Assembly: GCA_964357255.1 (NCBI GenBank)
Contig: CAYHKQ010000002.1
Location: forward strand, 5,020-69,019
Source of the DNA: JBBTIS01 sp038059855
GTDB lineage: Bacteria > Elusimicrobiota > Elusimicrobia > JACQPE01
Direction: 5' to 3'
Length of the DNA stretch: 64,000 nt
A program made the position numbers and the translations under genes. Below the pieces are notes generated by a model. It did no database searches, was not told the DNA's origin, and worked only from the letters and a program-made list of their open reading frames with translations. The first letter of the stretch is position 1; every line of letters starts with the position of its first letter. Below are positions 43,020 to 51,082 of the stretch, piece by piece.

Positions 43020-43158
43020 AGCCCATAGTTTACATAGTAAAAACTTTGAGACCAAAAACTAAAATGGGGGAATAATCCCTCGTTTCCTCTTAGAATGCCT
43101 GGGGTTATAGGCAGAGGTTTCGTAGGTTGCCAGATACGGTCGTTTTGGACAGAAAGGA

Positions 43159-43704
43159 TTAAAAGGAAAGAGAGGACTGCAGGCCGCGTGAACCGGCGGG
43201 AAATTTACGCTTGTAGATTCCCTTATACAGCACGGCCACGACGTCGATAATGGCTTGTAGGCCTCGCGAAACGCTTCGCTCATCAATAACCGGAGCATCC
43301 TTGGGATGCGCCAACTTATTTCTGAGCAATTGAGCAGATTGGAGGTCGGACCACCAACTTGAACTTCGATCAATCGACTTCCCTGAGAATCGGCGATAAA
43401 GAAATTGGATTCTGTCATCCAAACGGTATATCTTCAACTTGGCTTTTTCGATAACAAATTCTCCATGGCTCAATTGAATATCCTTTTCAGTAAGAATAGA
43501 GCGGTCGGTGAGGCTGAGGTCTTTTCGAGTAAGAAAATCGTCGGCGATTGCGTTGACATGTGCCTCGAGGCTGCAGAATCCTAGATTCAGCGCAGCGTGA
43601 AGATACGCCGCTTTTCCATCTACGCTCATCTCAGACTGGGCCTTTTCTAGAAAACGTTTGGCTTCTTCCAGGAGAACGCCAGAAATTTCGTCGACGGCTG
43701 CCAT
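43159..43704 (-). CDS. HEPN-like protein with R-x4-H motif
   Basis: A 181-residue helical protein. LLRNKLAHPKD places Arg128 and His133 as an R-x4-H pair, the RNase signature of active HEPN domains, after a helix-rich N-terminal half (LLEEAKRFLEKAQ...YLHAALNLGFCSLEAHVNAIADDFL). Its ATG is 1 nt past the stop of the DGQHR gene, so the two are translationally coupled. In such pairs the HEPN protein is usually the toxic or effector part. Not a minimal nucleotidyltransferase-HEPN module, because no MNT gene is present. Confidence 0.7.
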   Translation of the reverse strand: MAAVDEISGVLLEEAKRFLEKAQSEMSVDGKAAYLHAALNLGFCSLEAHVNAIADDFLTRKDLSLTDRSILTEKDIQLSHGEFVIEKAKLKIYRLDDRIQFLYRRFSGKSIDRSSSWWSDLQSAQLLRNKLAHPKDAPVIDERSVSRGLQAIIDVVAVLYKGIYKRKFPAGSRGLQSSLSF

Positions 43705-43705
43705 C

Positions 43706-44980
43706 TTAGGCTTTTCCCTCAGCCTTCAGAACCTCTAATTGCGCCTGCTTGGCGTGGTATTTCTTTATTGCCAGATCTACCATGGTAGCGTTGATACCCT
43801 CGCCCTTTTCGGCTTGGGAACAGAATAGCTCAACAAAGCGCCCACGCTCCTTCGCATCTGTGCGGTAGCCTAAACCACGGTAGTTCTCGGGATCAGTTTT
43901 ATGCTTCCCCTTCGCCAAGACGGCAGCATTCAACGGGTCCTTCCCTGTGGCTGCCTTGAGATTGTAATGCCTTACGAGGCGTGCCTGGTTCTTGTGAAGC
44001 ACCCCTGTCACGTAGGCCCAAGCGGACAAGATGGCGAAGTTCAGGGTCTTCTCTGCATAATCTCTATTGCTGCCACCTTTCTTCCCCGACCATGCCGCTC
44101 TTTGGGCGAGGATCAACTGGGAAAATTCTTTACCTGCTTCCAGCAGTTTTGAGTCTTCCCAAAGCCTGGGATGCCTTTTTTTTAACATCTCCCACTCATC
44201 AGCCGCGTCGCCGGAACCGCAGATTATGGGAGTAGTATCCGTCGTGTCAAACTTGCTGTCATCTATCACCTTTCCTTGGAGATAGTTCATAATAAATGTT
44301 CGCGCGGTCTGAACCGTGACGGCCGCCCCCCGTTCACGTTTGGAAGAAAAATCCTTCCCCTCTGGGAGCAACCCGGTCATGTGACACCAGTTTCGCAATT
44401 CCGGACCTCGGACCGTCTCCTGCATCCGATCGATAAGGTCGCGCGATACGGCTATGGTGGTATTTGAAATCAACTGGACATCAAGGCGCTGATCTGTGTC
44501 GAGACCGAAGTAGACCTTGACGCCGTGATATTCGTCTACCTGTTGCTCCTCGAAGGCTATCCTAATCGCCTCAAATCGGTGCTGACCTCCAATTATCTTG
44601 AGTGGCTTCTCGGGATTGTACTGGTTCGTATATTCAGCAACGATGTTGCTAAAGCTCCGACGATTCCTAGCGTCCTCCTGCATTTTTGAAAATGCAACGT
44701 GGTCAACTTCGATATCTCGATTTGCCCGATACTCAGCTTGCTCCTCAGGATCAAGGGGAACATCAATCGTCCCAAGGCTTATGAGCTTGCTAGCAAGAAT
44801 ATGGCATTCGCAATATCGCGACAGGTTGATCGCGTCCGTCAAAACAAGAAATTCATTCCCCGCTTCTAGTGGAACGAACTGCGCGATGAATTCTTTGACG
44901 ATCGGGTCAACTGTCGGGAGCGACTTATTTACCCCGACAGGTACCCGGTGCTTAATTGAAACTCCCGTGTCGTTTGGCAT
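43706..44980 (-). CDS. DGQHR-type (ParB/DndB-like) protein
   Basis: A 424-residue protein whose GGQHRFEAI block (residues ~131-139) matches the DGQHR motif of the ParB/DndB superfamily, with Gly in place of the first Asp. LISNTTIAVSRDLIDRMQET follows as in that family. ATG 44980 (MPNDTGVS) is chosen because GAGGAGG lies 7 bases upstream. No other dnd (phosphorothioation) genes are in the window, so this is not a standard Dnd system. It is coupled to the HEPN gene downstream. A nucleotide- or DNA-sensing antitoxin/regulator is a reasonable inference; the true function is unknown. Confidence 0.7.
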   Translation of the reverse strand: MPNDTGVSIKHRVPVGVNKSLPTVDPIVKEFIAQFVPLEAGNEFLVLTDAINLSRYCECHILASKLISLGTIDVPLDPEEQAEYRANRDIEVDHVAFSKMQEDARNRRSFSNIVAEYTNQYNPEKPLKIIGGQHRFEAIRIAFEEQQVDEYHGVKVYFGLDTDQRLDVQLISNTTIAVSRDLIDRMQETVRGPELRNWCHMTGLLPEGKDFSSKRERGAAVTVQTARTFIMNYLQGKVIDDSKFDTTDTTPIICGSGDAADEWEMLKKRHPRLWEDSKLLEAGKEFSQLILAQRAAWSGKKGGSNRDYAEKTLNFAILSAWAYVTGVLHKNQARLVRHYNLKAATGKDPLNAAVLAKGKHKTDPENYRGLGYRTDAKERGRFVELFCSQAEKGEGINATMVDLAIKKYHAKQAQLEVLKAEGKA

Positions 44981-45097
44981 CAAACTCCTCCTCAATCGTG
45001 ATGTTTCATGGTCCGCCTCTTGGGCCATACACCCGTTTGTCTTTATCTCAATACCAACAGTGTTGGCATGATCATAAAATCCTTGACCTGTTGCTTT

Positions 45098-45148
45098 AAC
45101 GAAGGTAACACCTCTGACCCGGCCTGAGGCCGGGCAATGGAGGTATCT
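45098..45148 (+). repeat. Conserved leader element, copy 2
   Basis: AACGAAGGTAACACCTCT, then a perfect CCCGGCC-TGA-GGCCGGG hairpin, then AATGGAGGTA before ATG 45149. It matches 39491-39543. Here the hairpin is perfect and ends just before the Shine-Dalgarno, so it could control translation. Confidence 0.6.
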
Positions 45149-45565
45149 ATGGAAAACTGGAGAAAATATCTTGATCCTGACGACATAACGCCCGAAGAGC
45201 GCGAAGAACGTGTCATTGAGCTATTGGCAACCGCAGTTGTGCGGTTGATGGGGGACGAGAGAAAAGAAGAAACAAAACCACCCATCTTAGTCTCGCCTTC
45301 TCAATCGGAAATCGCTCATGCGCCGCTCGTTAAGGGACGAATTCCTTTCGGACAGGAAACCGGCGGTATGGGACGGGTTTTTAATGAAACGGAAACTCGC
45401 TGGATTAAAAGAATCCAAGAGCTGGCAGCGCAAGGCTGGTCCTCGGAAAAAATCGCGCGGCAGCTGAACCTGGAAGATCATGAGAGTAAGCGCGCCGGCA
45501 AATGGTCCAGGACAGCAGTTTGGCGAATTTTGAAAAGGCTCAAAGAAAAAGGCGTTACAGAATAA
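45149..45565 (+). CDS. Small recombinase-tail-like DNA-binding protein (copy 2)
   Basis: 138 residues, paralogue of 39544-40002. Shared blocks are ITPEER near the N-terminus, KGRIPFG, NETETRWIKRIQ and the C-terminal EKIARQLNLEDHESKRAGKW followed by AVWRILKRLKEKG. The last block is the recognisable end of a serine-recombinase 'Recombinase' domain. The ATG with GGAGG 6 bases upstream is 45149. It is divergent from the DGQHR-HEPN pair and ends in a terminator. With copy 1 it brackets 40-45 kb, suggesting both belong to one mobile unit or that the unit grew by duplication. Confidence 0.6.
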   Translation: MENWRKYLDPDDITPEEREERVIELLATAVVRLMGDERKEETKPPILVSPSQSEIAHAPLVKGRIPFGQETGGMGRVFNETETRWIKRIQELAAQGWSSEKIARQLNLEDHESKRAGKWSRTAVWRILKRLKEKGVTE

Positions 45566-45588
45566 TTTTGTAACGCCTGGCCTTTTTT
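45551..45588 (+). terminator. Intrinsic terminator
   Basis: GGCGTTACA (45551-45559) pairs with TGTAACGCC (45569-45577), then TGGCC and TTTTTT. The stem starts inside the last codons of the recombinase-tail gene. Confidence 0.85.
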
Positions 45589-45896
45589 GTCTTGCCCGCT
45601 TGAATATTTTGCCGTGCTAGTCGTTTTATTTTTTTGTCTCATTTAGTTCATTTCTCGACGGAGTTTCTAGTACCGTCAAACCTGCTCATTCAAAAACCGT
45701 TACAAATCAACCCTTTTAGACCAAATCTGCCGGGCTAGGATTCGAACCCAGACAAAACGGTTCAGAGCCGTTTGTGCTACCGTTACACCACCCGGCAATT
45801 CTACGGGACCGATCTTCGAAAAACTTTCATCGTCCTCGCCTGCCTTTTTGCCCAAAGGGAGCGAGCTTCAAAAATTTTTAACTAAGCCTGTTATTT
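45566..45896. other. Spacer between island and glycosyltransferase array
   Basis: Contains the terminator 3' part and tRNA-Gln. The remaining AT-rich sequence shows nothing else I can support. Confidence 0.4.
45727..45797 (-). tRNA. tRNA-Gln(CTG)
   Basis: Reverse complement gives acceptor TGCCGGG/CCCGGCA, D arm with GGTAGCAC, anticodon arm AACGG-CTCTGAA-CCGTT (anticodon CTG) and T arm with GGGTTCGAATCC-type loop; G discriminator. Its 3' end points to the defence island at 36-45.6 kb, the usual geometry for tRNA-associated integration, though I found no second copy of the 3' end to serve as att site. Confidence 0.92.
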
Positions 45897-48224
45897 TTAC
45901 TTCTGTCCCCGATGGCTTTGGAATTGTTTGAGCTCATCCAGGCGTTGGGCAAAATCAGCCACGTCGGGGTAGCGGCTATTCAGGCCCTCATAAAGCTCGG
46001 TCTTTTTTTTGAGGGCGTCCGGCTGATCGCCCGGCGCCTTAAACTCTTCATAAAGCCAAAGAACCGTGTTCCAAGCCGGAGGGAGCTTGGCCGCTTCCTC
46101 CTGGGACACTACATTATAGAGAAAGAGCGGGGATTTGGATTTATAAAACTTCTCGGGAATGGCATCCTCGCGTAACAAGCGCACATGGCCACGCCACATC
46201 CGGCAAAACAAGGCCAGGGTGGATTCCGGCCAATCCATTATGCCGTAGCCGAGCACGCGCCGGCCTTCCAAAAGATTGACCAGGATATGCGTGATGCCCT
46301 CCCGACGAAATCTTTGATACAACTGCTCGGGCGAAGAAAGCCCCAGGGACCATTGAGCGGGCAAAGCCACATCAAAGACACCGGATGCCAAAAAAGGAAT
46401 ATGACAACTCGCCACTTTTTCATCGCCTAAAATTAAAAGCTTGCTACCGGCGGGCAAATTTTTCTTTGACCATTCATACAGCGCGGTAGAGGGCTGGGGA
46501 TACATGCCGGGGTGGGTGTACGACAAGAACTCCTGCGGCGTTTCCGCGCCCAAAAGCGCTGGCCAAGGATGATAGGAGGAGGGAATTGTTTGAAAGGCCG
46601 TGAGCATATTAACCCCGGCCATCAGCGTTGCTAAGATATGAAAAGCCCATCGCCGAAACGGCGTAGCGGCGCCCTCCTCGCAGATCAAACCAACCGGCAT
46701 CACCAAAATTGCCAGATAGGGCAACCAGTACCGTGTCAGGCGATTAATCGCGGCCACGCCGAGGCAACCGCAAAGACCTAAAAGAAAAATCATTTTCATC
46801 GGCGTTGAAACATCCTTGCGGGCAAAGAGCCCCCACGCGGCGACCGGAAAAACCGCCAACACGAAAGGGCCGGGGAAGGAAAGCGAAGACCCCCCCTCAA
46901 AGGCGAGTCGCCACGGCAACCGGCACCACTGCCAAAATGAATCAGGGGTCATGCCCCGGTTCTCCGCGTACACGTGCGCCATGCGCGCGGGGTCAATGCT
47001 GGCGAAAAAACTGCCGCCAAACGGAAACACGGGATTGCCCGTAAAAATATAGGCGCGAATAAGCCAAGGCAGGGCCATGGCAAAAGAGACCACTCCCATA
47101 AAAAAACATTCCCGGATGACGCCGCGGATCGCTCGACGCGCAACAATTCCCCACGCCAAATGAAACACGGGCAACAGCGCCATGACCAAGCCCGCGGTTA
47201 ATTTGGAGCCAAAACACAGGCCCCCAAAAATCCCCGCCAGCGCCAATAACGAGCGGTCCGCGGACTCCTCGGGCGAATCTATAAAACGGAACCAGCACCA
47301 CGCGCCGGCCAAAGCAAAAAGACTGACTCCGACATCAGTGCCGGTGCTCCACCAATTCCACATCACCATGGGCATGCTCAAAAAAATAAGGGCGGCCCAG
47401 GGACCGGCGCGGGGGCGACGCTCCTCGTTGGACCAGGCAATCAGGCCCAGCATAATCAAGACCCCGCAGGACCAATGCACTAACTTGGCCGCGGTGTCGC
47501 CGCTTAAGGCCAAGCCAACGAGATAAAGCATGGACATGGTCAACGGATAGTTGGCATGAAGATTCGGATATTCCTTAATCCCGCCCATGAGCAAATACCA
47601 ACGGGGAACACCCAGGTGATAAACATGGGAGTCGTAAAAAATCTCGGGAACAAAAGCCAATAGGAAAGCCACGGCCACCATAATCAGGAGCGGCAGAACA
47701 AGCAAAAGCGAAGAAGCCTTGAGGCTCACCAAAAGTTCGCCAAGCGCATTTTCTATCAAGGCGCCCAACTGCGGCTTTAAGCGCCAGAAAAACAATCCGG
47801 CGAGCCCCGCCCAAAGTAGGGCAAGAATCCAGGTGCGATAAAGCCCGAGGGCGCCCAGCAAATAAACCGCATACGCGACGACTCCCAAGCCGAGCGCGTT
47901 TGCAATAACAAGACGGCCCAAGGCTGAACGGTTGAAGCGCTCGCCCAAAATCCAGGCGCCCAGCGCCAGGGATCCCGCTAAAAGACCTGCGCCCACGGCC
48001 AAACCGCGCAGATGCCGCCCCAGAGCCGCCAGCGTTGGAAAGCCCGGCGGCCAAAATTCATTAAGCACGGGAAGGAGATTTACGGGCGCCGAACGATGGA
48101 CGTAGCTCAATGCCACGAAAGCCATCCACGCAAGACCGGCCCACCAGCCAAATTCGACCCAAGGAAAGACAGCCGGACCGACGATTGTGTCCGGCATCCG
48201 GCGTTCCCGCGATTTACGGCTCAT
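45897..48224 (-). CDS. Polytopic GT-C-type membrane glycosyltransferase
   Basis: A 775-residue membrane protein with roughly 12 hydrophobic segments up to about residue 560, then a soluble C-terminal domain. An extracytoplasmic-loop Asp/His motif (FYDSHVYHLGVPRWY) follows the first few helices, typical of GT-C enzymes that use polyprenyl-phosphate sugars. LHANYPLTMSMLY follows. It overlaps asnB by ATGA and heads to the end of the co-directional array. Probably glycosylates an envelope polymer or protein; donor and acceptor unknown. Confidence 0.75.
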   Translation of the reverse strand: MSRKSRERRMPDTIVGPAVFPWVEFGWWAGLAWMAFVALSYVHRSAPVNLLPVLNEFWPPGFPTLAALGRHLRGLAVGAGLLAGSLALGAWILGERFNRSALGRLVIANALGLGVVAYAVYLLGALGLYRTWILALLWAGLAGLFFWRLKPQLGALIENALGELLVSLKASSLLLVLPLLIMVAVAFLLAFVPEIFYDSHVYHLGVPRWYLLMGGIKEYPNLHANYPLTMSMLYLVGLALSGDTAAKLVHWSCGVLIMLGLIAWSNEERRPRAGPWAALIFLSMPMVMWNWWSTGTDVGVSLFALAGAWCWFRFIDSPEESADRSLLALAGIFGGLCFGSKLTAGLVMALLPVFHLAWGIVARRAIRGVIRECFFMGVVSFAMALPWLIRAYIFTGNPVFPFGGSFFASIDPARMAHVYAENRGMTPDSFWQWCRLPWRLAFEGGSSLSFPGPFVLAVFPVAAWGLFARKDVSTPMKMIFLLGLCGCLGVAAINRLTRYWLPYLAILVMPVGLICEEGAATPFRRWAFHILATLMAGVNMLTAFQTIPSSYHPWPALLGAETPQEFLSYTHPGMYPQPSTALYEWSKKNLPAGSKLLILGDEKVASCHIPFLASGVFDVALPAQWSLGLSSPEQLYQRFRREGITHILVNLLEGRRVLGYGIMDWPESTLALFCRMWRGHVRLLREDAIPEKFYKSKSPLFLYNVVSQEEAAKLPPAWNTVLWLYEEFKAPGDQPDALKKKTELYEGLNSRYPDVADFAQRLDELKQFQSHRGQK

Positions 48225-50167
48225 CGGGCCTGATCCCTTGAGAGCGGCTCGACATTCTTATGCGCGAATCTCGCGAGCGCCAAAATCGCCCACAGTCGGC
48301 GCGAATGATCGAATTTTTTGGCGCTATGCTCACGAAGCAGATTTTCCACCGCTCCCTGACGCAAAACACCCAACTCGCGAAAGGGTTGAGCATTGGTGAC
48401 ATCGCGCAAAAAATCCTGAAACTTTCGCTCCGTCAGCCAAAGGGCCAAGGGCGGGGTAAACCCCTTCTTCGGCATCTTAAGCACAGACTGGGGCAGTCTC
48501 CGGCGCATGAGATGGCGCAAAATCCATTTAGTCTGGAAGCCGCGAATTTTAAATTTCGGAGGTATGGAAAACGCGAACTCCGCCAGCTCCGGGTCAAGCA
48601 AGGCGGGCCGCAGTTCCAAGGAGTGGGCCATGCTGGTCATATCGGATTTGACCAAATAAAGATCAAGTAAATAGGCGCGCAAGTCCGCCAGCATGAGTTG
48701 GTCCTCCAGGACAATTCCTTCTAAGCGGCCCATGGCGCAAGCCATCGCGTCAAAAGGGGATCGGCCCCCGAGTGAATCCAAAAAGGCGGGTTCGTAAAGG
48801 GCCGGACGGTCCTGCCCCAACAAAGCGCTCCGCCAAGCAAAATGCGCAGGGAGAAGCTCCGTCATATCCTTGGCCACGTCAACAAAACGCTTGATTTTAT
48901 AATCCAGGCTGATGCGCTCAAAGCTGGTGGGCAAAAGCTGAGCAAGCGCCGGTAGTCGGCGCCGGCGCAAAGCCTCGGGCAGATGGCGGTAATAGGCGAG
49001 GGCTTTAGTGGCAAGCGTGGTCGGATAACCTCCAAAGAGCTCATCGCCGCCGTCCCCGGTCAAGGCCACGCTGATATAAGAGCGGGCAGACCGGCAAAGA
49101 AGGTAGGTCGGCAGGGCCGAGAGATCGCCGAAAGGCTCGTCAAAAACGCCGAGAACCTCCCAGGCGAATCCCGCCAAATCCTCCGGCAAGGACATCGGGA
49201 TTTCCGTGTGCCGCGTGCCGAGTTGGCGGGCTACCTCGCCGGCTTCGCGGCGCTCGCTGTAACTGGCCTGATCAAAATAAAGCGTGAAGGTGCGGATGTC
49301 CGACAAATGGCGGCGCGCAAAATAGGCCGTGGTTGTGGAGTCTAAACCCGCGGACAAAAAAACGCCGAGCGGCACGTCGCTTCGCAACATCAAGCGCACG
49401 CATTCCGAAATTTTTGCCTCGAGCTTCTCTTCAATTTCCTCTAAATTACCCAATCGATGCAGACCGCCTTCCCTCATGCGCTCCGCCGCGTCCCAATAAC
49501 GCGCCAAGCGCGGCTCGCGAGCGGGCTCGACCGATAAAACGGTTCCGGCATCGAGTTTTTTTAAACCCTGGTAAATCGTTTTTGGCGTGGGCACAAAAAG
49601 AAGCGTTAAAAAATCATCCAACGCCTCGGGGTCCACCCGCCGCTCAAAGGCCGGATGAAGCCGGATGGCTTTGATCTCCGAGGCAAAAAGAAGATTCCCC
49701 CCAAAAATTCCCCAAAACAGCGGCTTAATGCCGAAATGATCCCGGCCCAACAAAAGCCTGCGCTTCTTGCGGTCCCAAAGAGCAAAGGCAAACATGCCGC
49801 GCAGGCGGCGAGGGAATAGTTCCCCCTCCTCCTCATAGAGATGGACCAAAACCTCGGTATCCGAGGCGGTGGAAAAGCAGTGGCCCTTACCCTGTAGCTC
49901 ACGGCGCAATTCGACGTAATTGTAAATCTCGCCGTTAAAAACTACCGAGACACTGCCGTCTTCATTGCTGATGGGTTGCTTGCCTGTGGCCAGGTCAATA
50001 ATTTTTAGACGGCGCATGGCCAAATACGCCGGATCGTCCGTCAAATAACCTTCATCATCCGGCCCCCGGTGCGTCAAGGTCTGATTCATGGCGCGAAGAA
50101 TGGAGGAAGTCTCGGCTGGGCCGCCGGCAGGGCCCTTGAGTCGCAGGAAGCCGGCAATGCCGCACAT
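48221..50167 (-). CDS. asnB: Glutamine-hydrolysing asparagine synthetase
   Basis: A 648-residue two-domain enzyme. The N-terminal Ntn glutaminase begins MCGIAGF, leaving Cys as nucleophile after Met removal. RRLKIIDLATGKQPI, NGEIYNY and the ATP-PPase loop FLSAGLDSTT (SGGLDSS usual) are present. Its position among glycosyltransferase genes is typical of the asnB homologues in polysaccharide clusters, which may amidate a sugar or peptide rather than make bulk asparagine. Overlaps the GT-C gene by 4 bp; 6 bp after the GT2 gene. Confidence 0.9.
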   Translation of the reverse strand: MCGIAGFLRLKGPAGGPAETSSILRAMNQTLTHRGPDDEGYLTDDPAYLAMRRLKIIDLATGKQPISNEDGSVSVVFNGEIYNYVELRRELQGKGHCFSTASDTEVLVHLYEEEGELFPRRLRGMFAFALWDRKKRRLLLGRDHFGIKPLFWGIFGGNLLFASEIKAIRLHPAFERRVDPEALDDFLTLLFVPTPKTIYQGLKKLDAGTVLSVEPAREPRLARYWDAAERMREGGLHRLGNLEEIEEKLEAKISECVRLMLRSDVPLGVFLSAGLDSTTTAYFARRHLSDIRTFTLYFDQASYSERREAGEVARQLGTRHTEIPMSLPEDLAGFAWEVLGVFDEPFGDLSALPTYLLCRSARSYISVALTGDGGDELFGGYPTTLATKALAYYRHLPEALRRRRLPALAQLLPTSFERISLDYKIKRFVDVAKDMTELLPAHFAWRSALLGQDRPALYEPAFLDSLGGRSPFDAMACAMGRLEGIVLEDQLMLADLRAYLLDLYLVKSDMTSMAHSLELRPALLDPELAEFAFSIPPKFKIRGFQTKWILRHLMRRRLPQSVLKMPKKGFTPPLALWLTERKFQDFLRDVTNAQPFRELGVLRQGAVENLLREHSAKKFDHSRRLWAILALARFAHKNVEPLSRDQAR

Positions 50168-50173
50168 AAGCGG

Positions 50174-51082
50174 CTAAATGCGAGGGATATTCTTTCGGTG
50201 AAGCATAACGAGGAGGTCCGCTAAAAATCCGGCAACGCCGATCAATATCCCCGTCAAAAATAGCGAGACGTCAAGCCCCCCGACATGATGGTACTTAATC
50301 CAATCGTAAACGATTTTAACGCAGGATATGCCAATAAACAAAATGGACAACGGCAAAAGAACGCGAAGGGGATTAAAATACATCACCGTTCGAATAACGA
50401 GCAAAATCATACTGTAGGTATCCTTGAGCGGATGAAAAGTCGAATGGCCTCCCTTGCGCTTAAAATAATTTATTGGAATAAACCGAACGGGATGACCGTT
50501 GCACAAAAAGGCCAACGTGATAGTGCTCTCCCATGAATGGCCCTCGGGCAGAAGGGAAAAATACCGCACGGCCACGGATTTTTTAAAGGCCCTCAAGCCG
50601 GTATTGAGGTCCTTGATGTCAACGCCGCTTAAGCGACTGGCCAAAAGACGGATGGTGTTTTTCGGCCAAAGCCGGTAAAAAGGCTCCTGGGCCACCAGGG
50701 TTCTCGCGCCAATGGCCATGTCAAAATCAGGAAAACATTCGAGTAGTTTTGGGATGTCCTCATGAGGGTAGGTGCCGTCCGCGTCGCTTGTGACTATAAT
50801 CTCGCCGGACGCCTCCAGAATCCCGGTTTTACGCGCGGCTCCCACGCCGCGATTAATCGAATGGCGGATCAACCGGACCCCCTTGGAGGCCGCGACTTCG
50901 GCGGTTCGATCTTTCGAGCCGTCATCCACCACTAAAATTTCAAAAGGCCAGGGCGTGGCCGTCATGGCCCGACGAATCGCGTCAATCTCCGCGGCCACGG
51001 TGGATTCCTCATTATAGGCCGGCAATACGACGCTCACGACGCCGCCGGGCTTAGAATCCGATTTTGTGACTTCCTGTCCCAT
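50174..51082 (-). CDS. GT2 polyprenyl-phosphate glycosyltransferase with membrane tail
   Basis: A 302-residue GT-A enzyme. SVVLPAYNEE, VVDDGSKDRT and the DxD-like TSDADGTYPHED motif define the catalytic half. NTGLRAFKKSVA and a C-terminal pair of hydrophobic segments (~235-295) are as in DPMS/GtrB-like enzymes, which load a sugar on polyprenyl phosphate for GT-C enzymes such as the neighbour. ATG overlaps the gltX stop (ATAA). Confidence 0.9.
   Translation of the reverse strand: MGQEVTKSDSKPGGVVSVVLPAYNEESTVAAEIDAIRRAMTATPWPFEILVVDDGSKDRTAEVAASKGVRLIRHSINRGVGAARKTGILEASGEIIVTSDADGTYPHEDIPKLLECFPDFDMAIGARTLVAQEPFYRLWPKNTIRLLASRLSGVDIKDLNTGLRAFKKSVAVRYFSLLPEGHSWESTITLAFLCNGHPVRFIPINYFKRKGGHSTFHPLKDTYSMILLVIRTVMYFNPLRVLLPLSILFIGISCVKIVYDWIKYHHVGGLDVSLFLTGILIGVAGFLADLLVMLHRKNIPRI

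Noticed and set aside
43706..44980. Dnd phosphorothioation system
   Set aside because: DGQHR motif alone; no dndA, C, D or E genes nearby.
36000..45797. att direct repeat matching the tRNA-Gln 3' end
   Set aside because: I looked for a second copy of the GGATTCGAACC/TGCCGGG end near 36-40 kb and saw none; integration remains an inference.
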